From a bacterium (lineage in GTDB: Bacteria > Joyebacterota > Joyebacteria > Joyebacterales > Joyebacteraceae), in assembly GCA_025774935.1 (NCBI GenBank), contig JALGZK010000003.1, positions 62,001 through 126,000 on the forward strand: a stretch of DNA of 64,000 nt. Reading direction: 5' to 3'. Under the pieces are notes generated by a model that did no database searches, was not told the origin of the DNA, and saw only the letters and a list, made by a program, of their open reading frames with translations. A program made the translations under genes and the position numbers. Below, in pieces: positions 36,114 through 45,391 of this stretch (within the stretch, counting starts at the first letter, position 1; every line of letters begins with the position of its first letter).

Positions 36114-37094
36114 TCAGGCGTCCCGGTCCGCGTCCGGGTCGGGGCCGATCTCCGTCCCGGCGATCCCGGAGAGGGAGTCCGGGAGCTCCTGGACCCAGCC
36201 GTTGTCGATTCCCGCGGCGGCGAGAGCGTCGCGCGCGCGGTCCCACTCGGCACGCGTGATACGCCGGCCGGCCTCCGGATGCCCCTCGACACCCTTCGTC
36301 GGGTAGTACTGCGCCATCAGGCTCACGAAGGTGTCGCGCCCGAGCTCGGACGCGACCCACTGCAGGGAGTCTTCCGTGCTCGAGAGGTCGTTCGGGAGAA
36401 CGAGGTGGCGGACGATGAGCCCGCTGGCGGCCGTGCCGTCGGGGTTCAACTCGAGGACGCCGACCTGCCTGTTCATTTCGGTGAGAGCGTCGCGCGCGGT
36501 CGCCACGTAGTCCGGGGCGTCGGAGAGCTCGCGGGCCGCGCGATCGTCGGCGTAGCGGAGATCCGCGAGATAGACGTCGACGACCCCGTCGAGAAGCTCG
36601 AGCGCCGCGGGGGACTCGTACCCCGACGTGTTCCAGACGACCGGCAGCCGGACCCCCTCCCCGCTCGCGATTCGGAGGGCTTCGAGAACAGCCGGCAGGA
36701 ACTGCGTCGCCGACACGAGGTTCAGGTTGTGGCAACCGGCTTCGGCGAGCGAGACGAACATCCCGCCGAGCTCCGCGACGGTGCGGTCCCTGCCTTCGTG
36801 CAGCTGGCTCCAACGGTGGTTCTGGCAGTACGCGCACGCCATCGTGCAGTGGCTGAAGAAGACGACGCCGGACCCGTAGGCGCCGGAGACCGGAGGCTCT
36901 TCCCCGGGATGGGACATGTGGCGGTAGACGCGTGGCTCGGGTCCGGCACCGCACCATCCGCGCTCGCCGGATGCGCCGTCGACGCCACACTCCCTCGGAC
37001 AGAGGCCGCACGACAGGAGGTGCGGGGCGGCCGCGTCTGCCCTCGCCTCGAGTTCACCGTTTGTTGCCAGTGTCACGAATCCGGGCTCATTCAC
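36114..37094 (-). CDS. Radical SAM protein with N-terminal Cys cluster (PflA-like)
   Basis: This protein of 326 residues has the radical SAM cluster CxxxCxxC at Cys83, Cys87 and Cys90 (HCTMACAYCQNH), and a partial TIM barrel (VVWNTSGYESPAALELL, GVVDVYLADLRYA, LIVRHLVLPNDLSS). It also has an N-terminal Cys set (Cys29, 32, 36, 48; LLSCGLCPRECGVDG) typical of the COG1313 PflA-like group, which may bind a second metal or stabilise the domain. It presumably generates a 5'-deoxyadenosyl radical for activation or modification of an unknown partner; no glycyl-radical enzyme is adjacent. The GTG start, six bases after GGGAGA, removes an unconvincing 42-residue extension. It is divergent from the Cys-rich secreted protein gene. 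Confidence 0.9.
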   Translation of the reverse strand: MNEPGFVTLATNGELEARADAAAPHLLSCGLCPRECGVDGASGERGWCGAGPEPRVYRHMSHPGEEPPVSGAYGSGVVFFSHCTMACAYCQNHRWSQLHEGRDRTVAELGGMFVSLAEAGCHNLNLVSATQFLPAVLEALRIASGEGVRLPVVWNTSGYESPAALELLDGVVDVYLADLRYADDRAARELSDAPDYVATARDALTEMNRQVGVLELNPDGTAASGLIVRHLVLPNDLSSTEDSLQWVASELGRDTFVSLMAQYYPTKGVEGHPEAGRRITRAEWDRARDALAAAGIDNGWVQELPDSLSGIAGTEIGPDPDADRDA

Positions 37095-37289
37095 GTCGTT
37101 CTCCCGGGAGCCCCTTCCCGCTCCCGCCCCGCTGGACGGCTGGATACCCGCGAACAGGTACGATTCCTGCAAGATACCCGCTCCGAACGGAGAGATACCA
37201 TTGCACCGCGGTGAAGTCAACGCGGCGCTCTAGCATCGTCTCCCCGTCCGCCGTTGCCCGGCGGGCGGTCGAGCGGAGGAGAGACGCGG

Positions 37290-38000
37290 ATGATCCTCAG
37301 AGCCATCGCAGCAGTCGTCATCGTTCTCGTCATCGCGGTCCCGGGCCTCGCGCGCGAGTGCGAGACCGAGCGGCTCTCGAGCCGGCAGCTCCACGAGACC
37401 GACGCGATCGGGCGGGACGCCGACAACCTCTGCCAGAACGGAATCCAGGAGCACTACTGGACGGTCGGCGACTGGTTCACCGGCAACGAGTCTTATCTCG
37501 TCTACTGCGATCCCGCCGAGTGCACGGAGTGCGAGGAGGGCTGGAAGCCGAAGAGCGTCACGCTCGCCCTCTACTGGGACGCGGAGAACTCCTGCTCCCT
37601 CAGGGCGAAGGCGAGCATCCAGCGCGCGATCTTTGAGGCGGGCCAGTGCCCCGTCCCCGGCGCCACGCTCTGCGTGTCGGATCCGATCACGATCGGCCCC
37701 TTCAGTCCCGCGGGACTCTGGGCCATCTCGATACCGCTACCCGATTCGTGCACGACGCTGGAGGATCCGTTCTTCGCGACGATCGAGTTCCTCGACACGT
37801 GCGAGGAGCTCCCCGTGCTCGTCACCGACCGCGGACCGTGCGACGAGTGCAGCACGTGGAACGACTGGGGCCTCGGCTGGAGGAAGCTGTGCGACTACGG
37901 CTTCCCCGGCAACCTGAGCGTCTATACGACCATCGAGTGCCAGGGTTCGACGGCCGTGGAGCGAGCCTCCTGGTCGACGATCAAGGGCATGTACAGGTAA
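37290..38000 (+). CDS. Cys-rich secreted protein with C-terminal WSTIKGMYR tail
   Basis: This protein of 236 residues has a signal peptide (MILRAIAAVVIVLVIAVPGLA) and 14 cysteines in the mature part, an even number consistent with seven disulfides outside the cytoplasm. Motifs include GDWFTGNESYLVYCDP, ECTECEEGW, and CDECSTWNDWGLGWRKLCDY. The beta-rich sequence has no catalytic motif I recognise. The last nine residues, WSTIKGMYR, match the end of the unrelated lamin-tail protein at 61.5 kb (W-x-x-I-K-x-L-Y-R), suggesting a shared sorting or anchoring tag. GGAGGAG precedes the ATG. It is a single gene with a strong terminator after it. Confidence 0.8.
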   Translation: MILRAIAAVVIVLVIAVPGLARECETERLSSRQLHETDAIGRDADNLCQNGIQEHYWTVGDWFTGNESYLVYCDPAECTECEEGWKPKSVTLALYWDAENSCSLRAKASIQRAIFEAGQCPVPGATLCVSDPITIGPFSPAGLWAISIPLPDSCTTLEDPFFATIEFLDTCEELPVLVTDRGPCDECSTWNDWGLGWRKLCDYGFPGNLSVYTTIECQGSTAVERASWSTIKGMYR

Positions 38001-38070
38001 CGACCGGATGCGAGCTTTCGGGTTGCTCCCGGAAGCCGCTCTGCATCCCCCCCTTGCAGGCCGGTCGAAA

Positions 38071-38106
38071 GAGGAAGGCAGATCGCTCAGGCGACCTGCC
38101 TTCCTC
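38071..38106. terminator. Strong bidirectional terminator
   Basis: Sixteen-base arms (38071-38086 and 38091-38106, one A/C mismatch that becomes G:T on the minus strand) close a TCAG loop between convergent genes. Confidence 0.8.
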
Positions 38107-38144
38107 GCATTTCAGGATGTGCGGGCGCCGCGGCGGCCGGGCCG

Positions 38145-39608
38145 CTAGCGGTGGAGCACGATCGTCGTCTGCCCCTCCCCGATCATGATCGCGCAGATCT
38201 GTCCCTCGATCCGCACGCCGGTGGCCTCGATCACGAACGGGCGGTCCAGCTGGTGCACGCCGCCACCGTTGAGTTCGAGCGGCTCGCCCTCGACCGTCAC
38301 GGTCAGGTCGTCGGGCAGCTCCAGGATGAGCTGCTGGAAGTCGAACTCATCCTGTCCGAGGATGGCGGCGATCGGATGGCCGACCAGCTCGAGGCGGGTC
38401 CCGCTCGAGTACTCGACCTTGAGGATCCGCTTGTGCACCGCCCGGTGGGCGTCGACCTCTTCGATGTTGTCGCGGTCGTAGCTCACCGTCACGCTCGACA
38501 GCAGGTGGACGTTGAGGATGAGCCTTCGCTCGCTGTTCCGGATCTCGTCGAAGAGACGCTCCGGTCCGCTCTTCGTTTCGTCGATGAACAGGGCGCGATC
38601 CGCCAGCCGGTCATCGATCCCGAACTCCGCGAGCAGATCGGTGGTCCTGACCGTCTTCCTCTTCGTCAGCTCGAACAAGAGCTGGTAGGGGTCGATGCAG
38701 CGCTCGGCCACTTCGCCCCGCCAGGTCGGATGGTACCTGTCGAGCAGCAGGCAGACCCCCGCTCCCGACCAGAGGAAGCGCTCCGTGCGGTACCAGTCGA
38801 GGTCGACGATATCGGGGAGACAGTCCTCCAGGCTCCGGGACCGGGCGAGGTCGGCTTCGAAGAGCTCCTTCCCCCTGCCGCCCAGGTGCGACATCGCCAT
38901 CTGCCGGCTGCGCTCGCCGACGTAGGCGGGGAGCCCGTCGATCCACTCGCGCTGGCGCTCGTAGTCGACGAACCGCTGACCCATCGCGAGCCTGCGCACC
39001 GACCGGACGCTCACGAACTCGATGACGTGGCGCTCCAGTTCCGACTCCGGGGCCGCGAGCGCTCTCTTGAGAAGCTCGCACTCGATGTCGACGAGGGCGA
39101 GATTCCGGGCGTCGGACGGGTAGCCCGCCATCAAGTCGATCGGCGTCGACATGCCCGGGCAGTGCTCGGTCAGGTACGCCCGGAAGACGTCGGAGAAGAT
39201 GGCCGGGAGCCCGTCCGCGAGGAGCTCGTCGACGGTCGTGAAGGCGGTCGGGTCATCACCCACGAGCCCTGCGGCGGGGGTGATGTCGGCGTCATCGGAG
39301 GGGCCGCGGTGGATGGCCGACTCGACGGCGTACATGTCTCTCATGCGCGTGAACGACGACGGTGGATGGGGATGGTCGACCAGATAGCAGACGCCGTCTC
39401 GCGACATCACGGCGACGGGAGTCTCCGAGATGTCCCACTCGGGCCAGACGGACTCTGACAGGTCGTCGAGGCGCTGGGCCGCGTCGACCTCCGTCAGGAC
39501 CTCGACGACGTCGCCGTCGGGCGCGGCGGCTGCCGCTGCCGGCAGGAGTAGGATCAATGCCGCCAGGGCGGCCGCCCGTCGAAGATAGCTCGCCGGATGC
39601 CGTCTCAT
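38145..39608 (-). CDS. Secreted protein of unknown function
   Basis: This protein of 487 residues has a signal peptide (YLRRAAALAALILLLPAAAAAAP). The rest looks soluble and mixed alpha/beta with no family I recognise. Notable segments are VCYLVDHPHPPSSFTRMRDM near the start, CPGMSTPIDLMAGYPSDARN, WYRTERFLWSGAGVCLLLDR in the middle, and a C-terminal beta-sandwich-like part (KVEYSSGTRLELVGHPIAAI, DLTVTVEGEPLELNGGG). A helical region around VRSVRRLAMGQRFVDYERQR links them. No metal-binding or hydrolase motif is evident. The ATG follows GGAGGA by nine bases and has its own promoter, divergent from that of the M1 peptidase gene. An open frame continues 112 codons upstream across the divergent promoters and is rejected. 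Confidence 0.78.
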   Translation of the reverse strand: MRRHPASYLRRAAALAALILLLPAAAAAAPDGDVVEVLTEVDAAQRLDDLSESVWPEWDISETPVAVMSRDGVCYLVDHPHPPSSFTRMRDMYAVESAIHRGPSDDADITPAAGLVGDDPTAFTTVDELLADGLPAIFSDVFRAYLTEHCPGMSTPIDLMAGYPSDARNLALVDIECELLKRALAAPESELERHVIEFVSVRSVRRLAMGQRFVDYERQREWIDGLPAYVGERSRQMAMSHLGGRGKELFEADLARSRSLEDCLPDIVDLDWYRTERFLWSGAGVCLLLDRYHPTWRGEVAERCIDPYQLLFELTKRKTVRTTDLLAEFGIDDRLADRALFIDETKSGPERLFDEIRNSERRLILNVHLLSSVTVSYDRDNIEEVDAHRAVHKRILKVEYSSGTRLELVGHPIAAILGQDEFDFQQLILELPDDLTVTVEGEPLELNGGGVHQLDRPFVIEATGVRIEGQICAIMIGEGQTTIVLHR

Positions 39609-39654
39609 TGCTGGCAATCCTCCGTGCCAGGCGAGCCGAACGGGGCGTGAGGTC

Positions 39655-39683
39655 ATTCTAGGACCGACGGACCGCCGTGACAA
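39655..39683 (-). promoter_or_regulatory. Promoter for the secreted orphan gene
   Basis: The minus strand reads TTGTCA (5/6), 17 bases, TAGAAT (5/6), about 45 bases before the ATG. Confidence 0.62.
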
Positions 39684-39760
39684 GGGTTCTCCTGACCGGA
39701 GCCGCGCCTCGGGTCTGGCACCGCGGAGAGACGCCCCGCCGGCACAGGGAACCAGCTTTC

Positions 39761-39789
39761 TTGACTGGGCGTCCACACTGCGGTATAAT
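39761..39789 (+). promoter_or_regulatory. Strong promoter for the M1 peptidase gene
   Basis: TTGACT (5/6), exactly 17 bases, then a perfect TATAAT. The best sigma-70-like match in the window; leader of about 78 bases. Confidence 0.8.
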
Positions 39790-39873
39790 AGACTGTGGTA
39801 CCTAAAGCGAATACACGTCATCAGTTGTCTCGCCCACGACCGCCCGTCGCTGCGGGCGGCAAGGAGGAAGCGC

Positions 39874-41901
39874 ATGGTGAGGGGCATCGTACACATCCTC
39901 GCGGCGAGCTTCGCCGCGTTCTTTATGCTCGCCGCAATGAGCATTCCGCTCGCGGCAGCACAGGCTCTGCACCGCCCCGCGCAGGCGGATCTTGAAGATA
40001 GTCATAGACTGCTGTGGGAACCGAAGCAGCGTGCTTTCGAGCGCCTCCAGGAGGCTCTCGCTCTCCCGCCGGATGCCGATCGGGCCTCGCAGGACGACTT
40101 CGACGTCACCTTCTACGACATCGACATCACGATCGACCCGTCTGCCGAGAGGGTGGACGGCGTCGTGACCATGGAGGCCACGAGCGTCGTCGACGGGCTC
40201 TCGACCGTCATCCTCAATCTGTTTGACAACATGTCGGTCACTTCGGTTACAGACAATCTGACACCCCTCGCCTACACCCACTCGAACCACAGGATCACGG
40301 TCACGCTCGCCGAGTCGATCGACGCGGGCGCGGTCTTCAAGGTCACCGTGGCGTACGGCGGTTACCCGGTCAACAACGCCCTCAAGTTCAACTACCACAG
40401 CGGAAACGTCATCGCCTCCAGCCTCTCGGAGCCGAACGGTTCCCGCGAGTGGTGGCCGTGCAAGGACACTCCGGCCGACAAGGCCGACTCGGTCCGGATC
40501 GCGTTCACGGTGCCGGACTTCCAGTTCGCGGCGTCGGAGGGGATCCTCGTCTCCACGACCGACAACGGCAACGGCACGATCACCTACGAGTGGTTCGAGA
40601 GGTATCCGATCACGACCTACCTGGTCTCCGTGGCATCGACGAACTACGAGACCTTCACTGAGTACTACCACTACAGCCCGACCGACTCGATGCCGATCGA
40701 CAACTACGTCTACCCGGAGCACTACGACGACGCGCTGATCGACCTCAGCATCACCGCGGACGCGCTCGGGTTCATGGCGTCGATCTACGGTGAGTACCCG
40801 TTCATCGAGGAGAAGTACGGGCACGCCGAGTTCCCGTGGGGCGGGGCGATGGAACACCAGACGTGCACGAGCTACGGGGCGATCCTCTTCACTGGGACGA
40901 ACTACTACGACTGGGTCCTGATCCACGAGGCGGCGCATCAGTGGTGGGGAGACTGGGTCACCTGCCGCACGTGGGACGACATCTGGCTGAACGAGGGGTT
41001 CGCGACCTACACCGAGGCGCTCTGGTTCGAGTACCTCGACGGGTTCGAGGCCTACGTCGAGCGGATGGAGGGCTACGACAGCCAGGGCTACTTCGACGGC
41101 CCGATCTACGACCCGGACCAGACGTTCGGGCGGACCGTCTACAAGAAGGGCGCTTGGGTCCTCCACATGCTCCGTCGCGTTGTCGGGGGCAGGGACACGC
41201 TCCTCGAGATCCTGGACACCTACGGCGCGGCACACGAGTACGGCACCGCGATCACGAGCGAGTTCCAGGAGGCGGCCGAGTCGATCCACGGCGAGAGCCT
41301 CGACTGGTTCTTCCAGGAGTGGGTCTACGGGGAGAACAGGCCGAGCTACCTGTACGACTGGACGTGGTCCGGGGGCGACGACACCTACAACGTCATGCTC
41401 AACATCCAGCAGAACCAGACCAACGCGGGGCTCTTCACGATGCCGATCGACATCGTCGTCGAGACGGTGGCGGGCGACACGACGGTCACCGTCTGGAACG
41501 ACCAGTGGGATCAGAACTTCTTCTTCACCGTGGACTCGGCGCCGGTCGATCTCCACTTCGACCCCGACAGCTGGATCCTCAAGTACCTCGACATAGGGAC
41601 CGGGATCGAGATGCCGGAGCAGGTGACGACGCTCTCGCTCGCGGCCGCCTCGAACCCGTTCCGCGAGAGCGCGAGGCTCGTCTACAGCCTCCCGTCGGCG
41701 GGACGCGTGAGGCTCGCCGTCTACGACGTCTCCGGACGGCTCGTCCGGGAGCTCGTCGACGCGGACGCCCCCGCGGGCGTGCACGAGGCCGTCTGGCCGG
41801 GCGTCGGGCGGGACGGGAACGGCGTGGCGAGCGGCATCTACTTCGCGCGGCTCACCACCGACGCGGGGACGGCCTCGGAGAAGCTGCTCTTCGTGAAGTA
41901 G
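39874..41901 (+). CDS. Secreted M1-family metallopeptidase with C-terminal sorting domain
   Basis: This protein of 675 residues has a signal peptide (residues 10-29), an M1 beta N-domain (DFDVTFYDIDITIDPSAERV), the exopeptidase motif as GGAMEHQT, and the zinc site HEAAHQWWG (His351, His355) with the third ligand Glu374 in NEGFATYTEA, at the standard 18-residue spacing. M1 enzymes remove N-terminal residues from peptides. The last ~85 residues are a FlgD-Ig-like sorting domain (SNPFRESARLVYSL, YDVSGRLVRELVDADAP, GVASGIYFARL, end EKLLFVK), so export to the surface or medium by a type IX-like route is expected. The armadillo-like C-terminal domain of longer M1 enzymes is missing. It has its own strong promoter and terminator. 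Confidence 0.93.
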   Translation: MVRGIVHILAASFAAFFMLAAMSIPLAAAQALHRPAQADLEDSHRLLWEPKQRAFERLQEALALPPDADRASQDDFDVTFYDIDITIDPSAERVDGVVTMEATSVVDGLSTVILNLFDNMSVTSVTDNLTPLAYTHSNHRITVTLAESIDAGAVFKVTVAYGGYPVNNALKFNYHSGNVIASSLSEPNGSREWWPCKDTPADKADSVRIAFTVPDFQFAASEGILVSTTDNGNGTITYEWFERYPITTYLVSVASTNYETFTEYYHYSPTDSMPIDNYVYPEHYDDALIDLSITADALGFMASIYGEYPFIEEKYGHAEFPWGGAMEHQTCTSYGAILFTGTNYYDWVLIHEAAHQWWGDWVTCRTWDDIWLNEGFATYTEALWFEYLDGFEAYVERMEGYDSQGYFDGPIYDPDQTFGRTVYKKGAWVLHMLRRVVGGRDTLLEILDTYGAAHEYGTAITSEFQEAAESIHGESLDWFFQEWVYGENRPSYLYDWTWSGGDDTYNVMLNIQQNQTNAGLFTMPIDIVVETVAGDTTVTVWNDQWDQNFFFTVDSAPVDLHFDPDSWILKYLDIGTGIEMPEQVTTLSLAAASNPFRESARLVYSLPSAGRVRLAVYDVSGRLVRELVDADAPAGVHEAVWPGVGRDGNGVASGIYFARLTTDAGTASEKLLFVK

Positions 41902-41930
41902 CCGCAGGCCCGACAGCGCACAGGAGAAAG

Positions 41931-41966
41931 CCGGGGACCCCGATCGGGGGGTCCCCGGTCTCTCTT
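41931..41966 (+). terminator. Terminator of the M1 peptidase gene
   Basis: Eleven-base perfect arms (41931-41941 and 41948-41958) with a 6-base loop are followed by TCTCTCTT, about 30 bases after the stop codon. Confidence 0.85.
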
Positions 41967-42030
41967 GCGCTTCGCTGCCTCTCGCCCTGCCTGGCGGCAT
42001 CCGCGGCAAGACGACTGCCGCGGCCGGTCC

Positions 42031-43881
42031 CTACAGGAGCTCGCGGAGCTCGAGCGTGAACTCCATCCTCTTCCCGTCCCGGGAGATTCCGACCGAGTAC
42101 ACGGTTCCGGCCTCGGCGCGGAGAAGCTGCCGGATCGCGATCACGCCGCCGAACGCGTCCACGCCGATGCCGTTGATCGTGCGGATGACGTCACCCTCGG
42201 CGAAGCCCGCCTCCTCTGCGGGGGTGCCCGGCGCGACGAAGAGGACCGCCGGTACTCCCTCCGGCTGCCAGACGGAGAGGCCGCACATGTCGTGCGCGGA
42301 GTGCGCGTCGAAGTGGTCACCCTTCTCGACGATCACCTGCTGTCTCTCGTAGTCGAGATAGAGCACGAAGTGCTCGAAGATCGAATTCCCGAGGTTACCC
42401 GTCACGTCGGACGCTCCCAACGCGCCCGCCACCTCTGCCGGAGGGACCGAGAGCCACGGGTCGTCGATCGTGAACCCGGCGAGCTCGAACGCCTCGAAGC
42501 GCTGGTGAAGCCTCGCCATCCGGCCTCCGGCGCCGAACCCGACCGCCTCGATCGACGGCCGCTCGCGCAGGCCGTGCTCGTCTGCGTACGGGAAGTGAAA
42601 CGCGGTTCCCGACGCCCCGAGATCGACGCTCCAGAGCCCGCCGTGCGCTCCATCGACGGTGGCCGGTACCGTGAAGGTGTGGCTCCGCAGTGGAGCGTCG
42701 AGCACGACTCCGTCGCCGTCGTACTCGAACGTCGCGGGATCGTAGAAGTCGAGAGTCTCGTTCGCGTAGTCGACGCGCGTGACGAACCGGGACAGGAAGT
42801 CGTACCCGAGGATCCCCCCGATCTCCATCCCGCTCGTTCTCCTGAAGAGATCGGAGATGGCGACCGACGCGGCCGTCTGAGCCTCGAACTCGATCCCCTG
42901 CAGGCGGAACGGCGGCAGGTTCACGAACGAGACCTCCACCACGTTCCCGGCGCCCTGGCCCTTCATCTCACCCTCGGGCTCGAGCCCGAGAGCCAGGGCG
43001 TAGCCCTCGTCGATGACGGTGATGCTCGCTCCCGTGTCGAGTGCCCACAGGCTCGTGCTGCAGTCGATCGTCACCATGAGGAACAGGTGGCGCTCGATGT
43101 ATCGGAAGGGCACGCCGATGGCAGCGTCTCCGTCGACGAACCGGTAGTCCTTCACGTCCTCGCCCGGCGGCTCGAAGAGCGCCGGGTCGATCTCTACGTC
43201 GACCTCGTAGCTCGTGATCTCGATCGCCTGCTTCTGGCCGACCGGCAGGCTCTCCATGTCCTGGAAGAACGATCTCTGCACCCCGTTCACGGGGCGGTAG
43301 TCGGAGTAGGTCGTGTGCATCTCGCCGTGGGGTGATGTGGTGACGGTCTTCTCGACGAAGAATGTCGACGTGTTGATGAACTCCACGCCGTGGTCGTCGT
43401 TGAGCGTGTTCGTGGTCCTCACGACGTAGCACTCGACGCCGTCCACTGATTCAGTCCCCTCGAGCGTCACGTCGAAGACCTCCGACTCGGGGTCCCGGTG
43501 CTCGAACGACTCCTGCCGAAGACTGAGCTCCCTTCGTATCAGGCTGGCCTCGTCACGGACGACCTGGAGCTTGCCGTTCTGATCGACCTCCCAAGCGAAC
43601 TCGCCGTTGTCGCCTTCGACCTGCCTGAAGACTTGGAGGTCCAGCTCCATGCGGTGCTTGCCCGGAGTCTCGTTCCACTGCTCGATCACTCCCTCGAGAC
43701 CGGCCATCCTGAAGATCGCCTCGACGTGGCTCGAGCGCTCTGCCTTGAGGCGTTCGAGCCCGCCGATCGCCTCGTAGTGCCGCTCGAGGACGTCGTACGG
43801 ATCGGTGAGCTCGACCGCCGTGGCGCCCTGGGCCGCGCCGGCGAGAACGAGAACCGCGATGAGCAGGTGCGGGAGTCGCAT
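42031..43881 (-). CDS. Secreted two-lobed retropepsin-like aspartyl protease with PDZ domain
   Basis: This protein of 616 residues has a signal peptide (LLIAVLVLAGAAQGATA). An N-terminal outer-membrane-lipoprotein-like beta domain (about 25-240) recalls LolA/DUF4292-type folds (FRMAGLEGVIEQWNETPGKH). Two aspartyl-protease lobes follow: the first has an intact active-site motif, WALDTGASITVID (Asp282), and the second a degenerate one, WSVDLGASGTAFHF (Asp420, Thr replaced by Leu). A C-terminal PDZ domain (FVAPGTPAEEAGFAEGDVIR, INGIGVDAFGG) ends the protein. Proteolysis in the periplasm is likely; the second site may be inactive. AAGGAG precedes the ATG. It is a single gene in a minus-strand row. 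Confidence 0.85.
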   Translation of the reverse strand: MRLPHLLIAVLVLAGAAQGATAVELTDPYDVLERHYEAIGGLERLKAERSSHVEAIFRMAGLEGVIEQWNETPGKHRMELDLQVFRQVEGDNGEFAWEVDQNGKLQVVRDEASLIRRELSLRQESFEHRDPESEVFDVTLEGTESVDGVECYVVRTTNTLNDDHGVEFINTSTFFVEKTVTTSPHGEMHTTYSDYRPVNGVQRSFFQDMESLPVGQKQAIEITSYEVDVEIDPALFEPPGEDVKDYRFVDGDAAIGVPFRYIERHLFLMVTIDCSTSLWALDTGASITVIDEGYALALGLEPEGEMKGQGAGNVVEVSFVNLPPFRLQGIEFEAQTAASVAISDLFRRTSGMEIGGILGYDFLSRFVTRVDYANETLDFYDPATFEYDGDGVVLDAPLRSHTFTVPATVDGAHGGLWSVDLGASGTAFHFPYADEHGLRERPSIEAVGFGAGGRMARLHQRFEAFELAGFTIDDPWLSVPPAEVAGALGASDVTGNLGNSIFEHFVLYLDYERQQVIVEKGDHFDAHSAHDMCGLSVWQPEGVPAVLFVAPGTPAEEAGFAEGDVIRTINGIGVDAFGGVIAIRQLLRAEAGTVYSVGISRDGKRMEFTLELRELL

Positions 43882-43975
43882 CTTGTCTTTCTCCTTGTCG
43901 TCGTTCCGTGCGTGGGGTCTGGCTCCGGGACCTGACCGCGTCGGGACGGGCGAGCCCGGGCCCCGGCGGTGTGTC

Positions 43976-43984
43976 AGTATAGCA
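43976..43984 (-). promoter_or_regulatory. Extended -10 promoter for the aspartyl protease gene
   Basis: The minus strand reads TGCTATACT, an extended -10 element (TGn plus TATACT, 5/6). No acceptable -35 is present. It lies just after the terminator of the upstream gene. Confidence 0.4.
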
Positions 43985-44014
43985 GACGGGCCGCCCGGTG
44001 AGGGCGACCCGTCT
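43984..44014 (-). terminator. Terminator of the PP2C phosphatase gene
   Basis: AGACGGG-CC-GCCC pairs with GGGC-GA-CCCGTCT around a 5-base loop, 30 bases after the phosphatase stop codon. Confidence 0.75.
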
Positions 44015-44043
44015 CGCCCGCGAGGGCTGGGTCCGGTCGCGGG

Positions 44044-45387
44044 TCACACAACGGTCGTCGGCCCCCTCCCGGTTGCCGTGGCGGGCCCTCGTAGGGCACC
44101 CACAGTGGGCGCACCTCGCGCGGCAGAGGGCCCGCCTTTGGCCTCTTGGGGGGAGTCCGAACTCACGGTCGCTTCGTCGTCCGAGGTCCCTGGCTCGATC
44201 TTGACGACCACCATCGTGAGGTCGTCCGCCTGCGGGGCCTCTGCGGCGAAGTCCTTGATCCTGCTGTAGACGTGCTCCTCGATCTCCCTCGCCGACGCGT
44301 GGCGGTGCTCGGTCAGGACCTCCCCGAGCCGATCCTCGCCGAACATGTCCTCGTCGGGGTTCGTCGCCTCGGTTATGCCGTCGGTGAAGAGCACCAGGTC
44401 GTCACCCGGCGCGAGGACGGTCCGCCCTTCGTCATACGGAGCGCCTGGCATCAGGCCGATCACGAGACCGCCCTCGGTCAGGTGCTCGCACGTCCCGTCG
44501 CGCCTCATGAGCCAGGGCGGATTGTGACCAGCGTTGACGTAGCTGAGGGCGCCCGTCCTCGTGTCGAGGACGCAGTAGAAGAACGTGATGAAGAGGCTCT
44601 CCTCGGTGTAGCCGTAGACGAGGCGGTTCACGCGGTCGATGAGTGTCGTCGACTCGACGCCGCTCTCGGAGAGCGCTCTGACGGCCGCCTGGACGTTCGC
44701 CATGAGGAGCGCCGCCGGGGTTCCCTTCCCAGACACGTCTCCGATGGTGATCGCGAGCCGACCGTCGCCGATGTCGATCACGTCGTAGCAGTCCCCGCCG
44801 ACGTGGCGCGCCGGTACGGTGAACGCGAAGATGTCGAGACCGGCGATGCGCGGGAAGCTCTTCGGGAGGAGTTCCATCTGGATGTCCCTGGCGATGCTCA
44901 TCTCCTGCTCGAGCTTGCCCCGCTCGGCAGCCTGTTCCTCGATCTGCCTGCGCATCTGCTCGTACGTGTACGTGATGAGCCCGACGACGAGGGCGAGGAC
45001 GCCGTTCACGAGCACGATCATGAGCGCCACGTGGGCCTTGTAGAAGACGATGAACGGGTTCGTGAGGATCGCGATCGCGCTCCCGAGTCCTCCTCCCCCG
45101 ATGAGCGTGACGACCGCCATCGGGATCCGGAAGTACGCGGGATAGCCGCCGTAACGCGGGAGCACGAAGCGGACGGCGAGGATCGCCGCGAACCCGATCA
45201 CGTTCGCGAAGACGACGCTCATCGCGATGAGCGATCCGAACTCGAGGTTGTCTCCGGCGAAGAGCCGGATCACCACGCCGACCAGGAGTCCCGCGAGGGT
45301 GTTCGCGACGGCCCACAGGCCGAGGGTCCTCGCTTCGAGGCGGCGGGGTTCATCGAGCGTCGTGCGGTTGTTCTTCCTCAGCGCCAT
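44044..45387 (-). CDS. Membrane-bound PP2C-type (RsbU/SpoIIE-like) serine phosphatase
   Basis: This protein of 447 residues has an N-terminal sensor of six transmembrane helices (about 20-165), a short coiled linker (QIEEQAAERGKLEQEMSIAR) and a SpoIIE/RsbU PP2C domain. The linker runs into DIQMELLPKSFP, and metal-site motifs are ARHVGGDCYDVIDIGDG, ITIGDVSGKGTPAALLMANV and the closing ADDLTMVVVKIEPG. Such phosphatases act on anti-anti-sigma (STAS) proteins to control stress or envelope responses. The C-terminal ~55 residues are low-complexity and proline/glycine-rich. The sensor region is clearly homologous to that of the LytS-type kinase two genes away (shared ARFVLPRY and VVGLI-Y-YE-M). It follows the bactofilin-repeat gene by four bases. 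Confidence 0.92.
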   Translation of the reverse strand: MALRKNNRTTLDEPRRLEARTLGLWAVANTLAGLLVGVVIRLFAGDNLEFGSLIAMSVVFANVIGFAAILAVRFVLPRYGGYPAYFRIPMAVVTLIGGGGLGSAIAILTNPFIVFYKAHVALMIVLVNGVLALVVGLITYTYEQMRRQIEEQAAERGKLEQEMSIARDIQMELLPKSFPRIAGLDIFAFTVPARHVGGDCYDVIDIGDGRLAITIGDVSGKGTPAALLMANVQAAVRALSESGVESTTLIDRVNRLVYGYTEESLFITFFYCVLDTRTGALSYVNAGHNPPWLMRRDGTCEHLTEGGLVIGLMPGAPYDEGRTVLAPGDDLVLFTDGITEATNPDEDMFGEDRLGEVLTEHRHASAREIEEHVYSRIKDFAAEAPQADDLTMVVVKIEPGTSDDEATVSSDSPQEAKGGPSAARGAPTVGALRGPATATGRGPTTVV

Positions 45388-45391
45388 CCGG

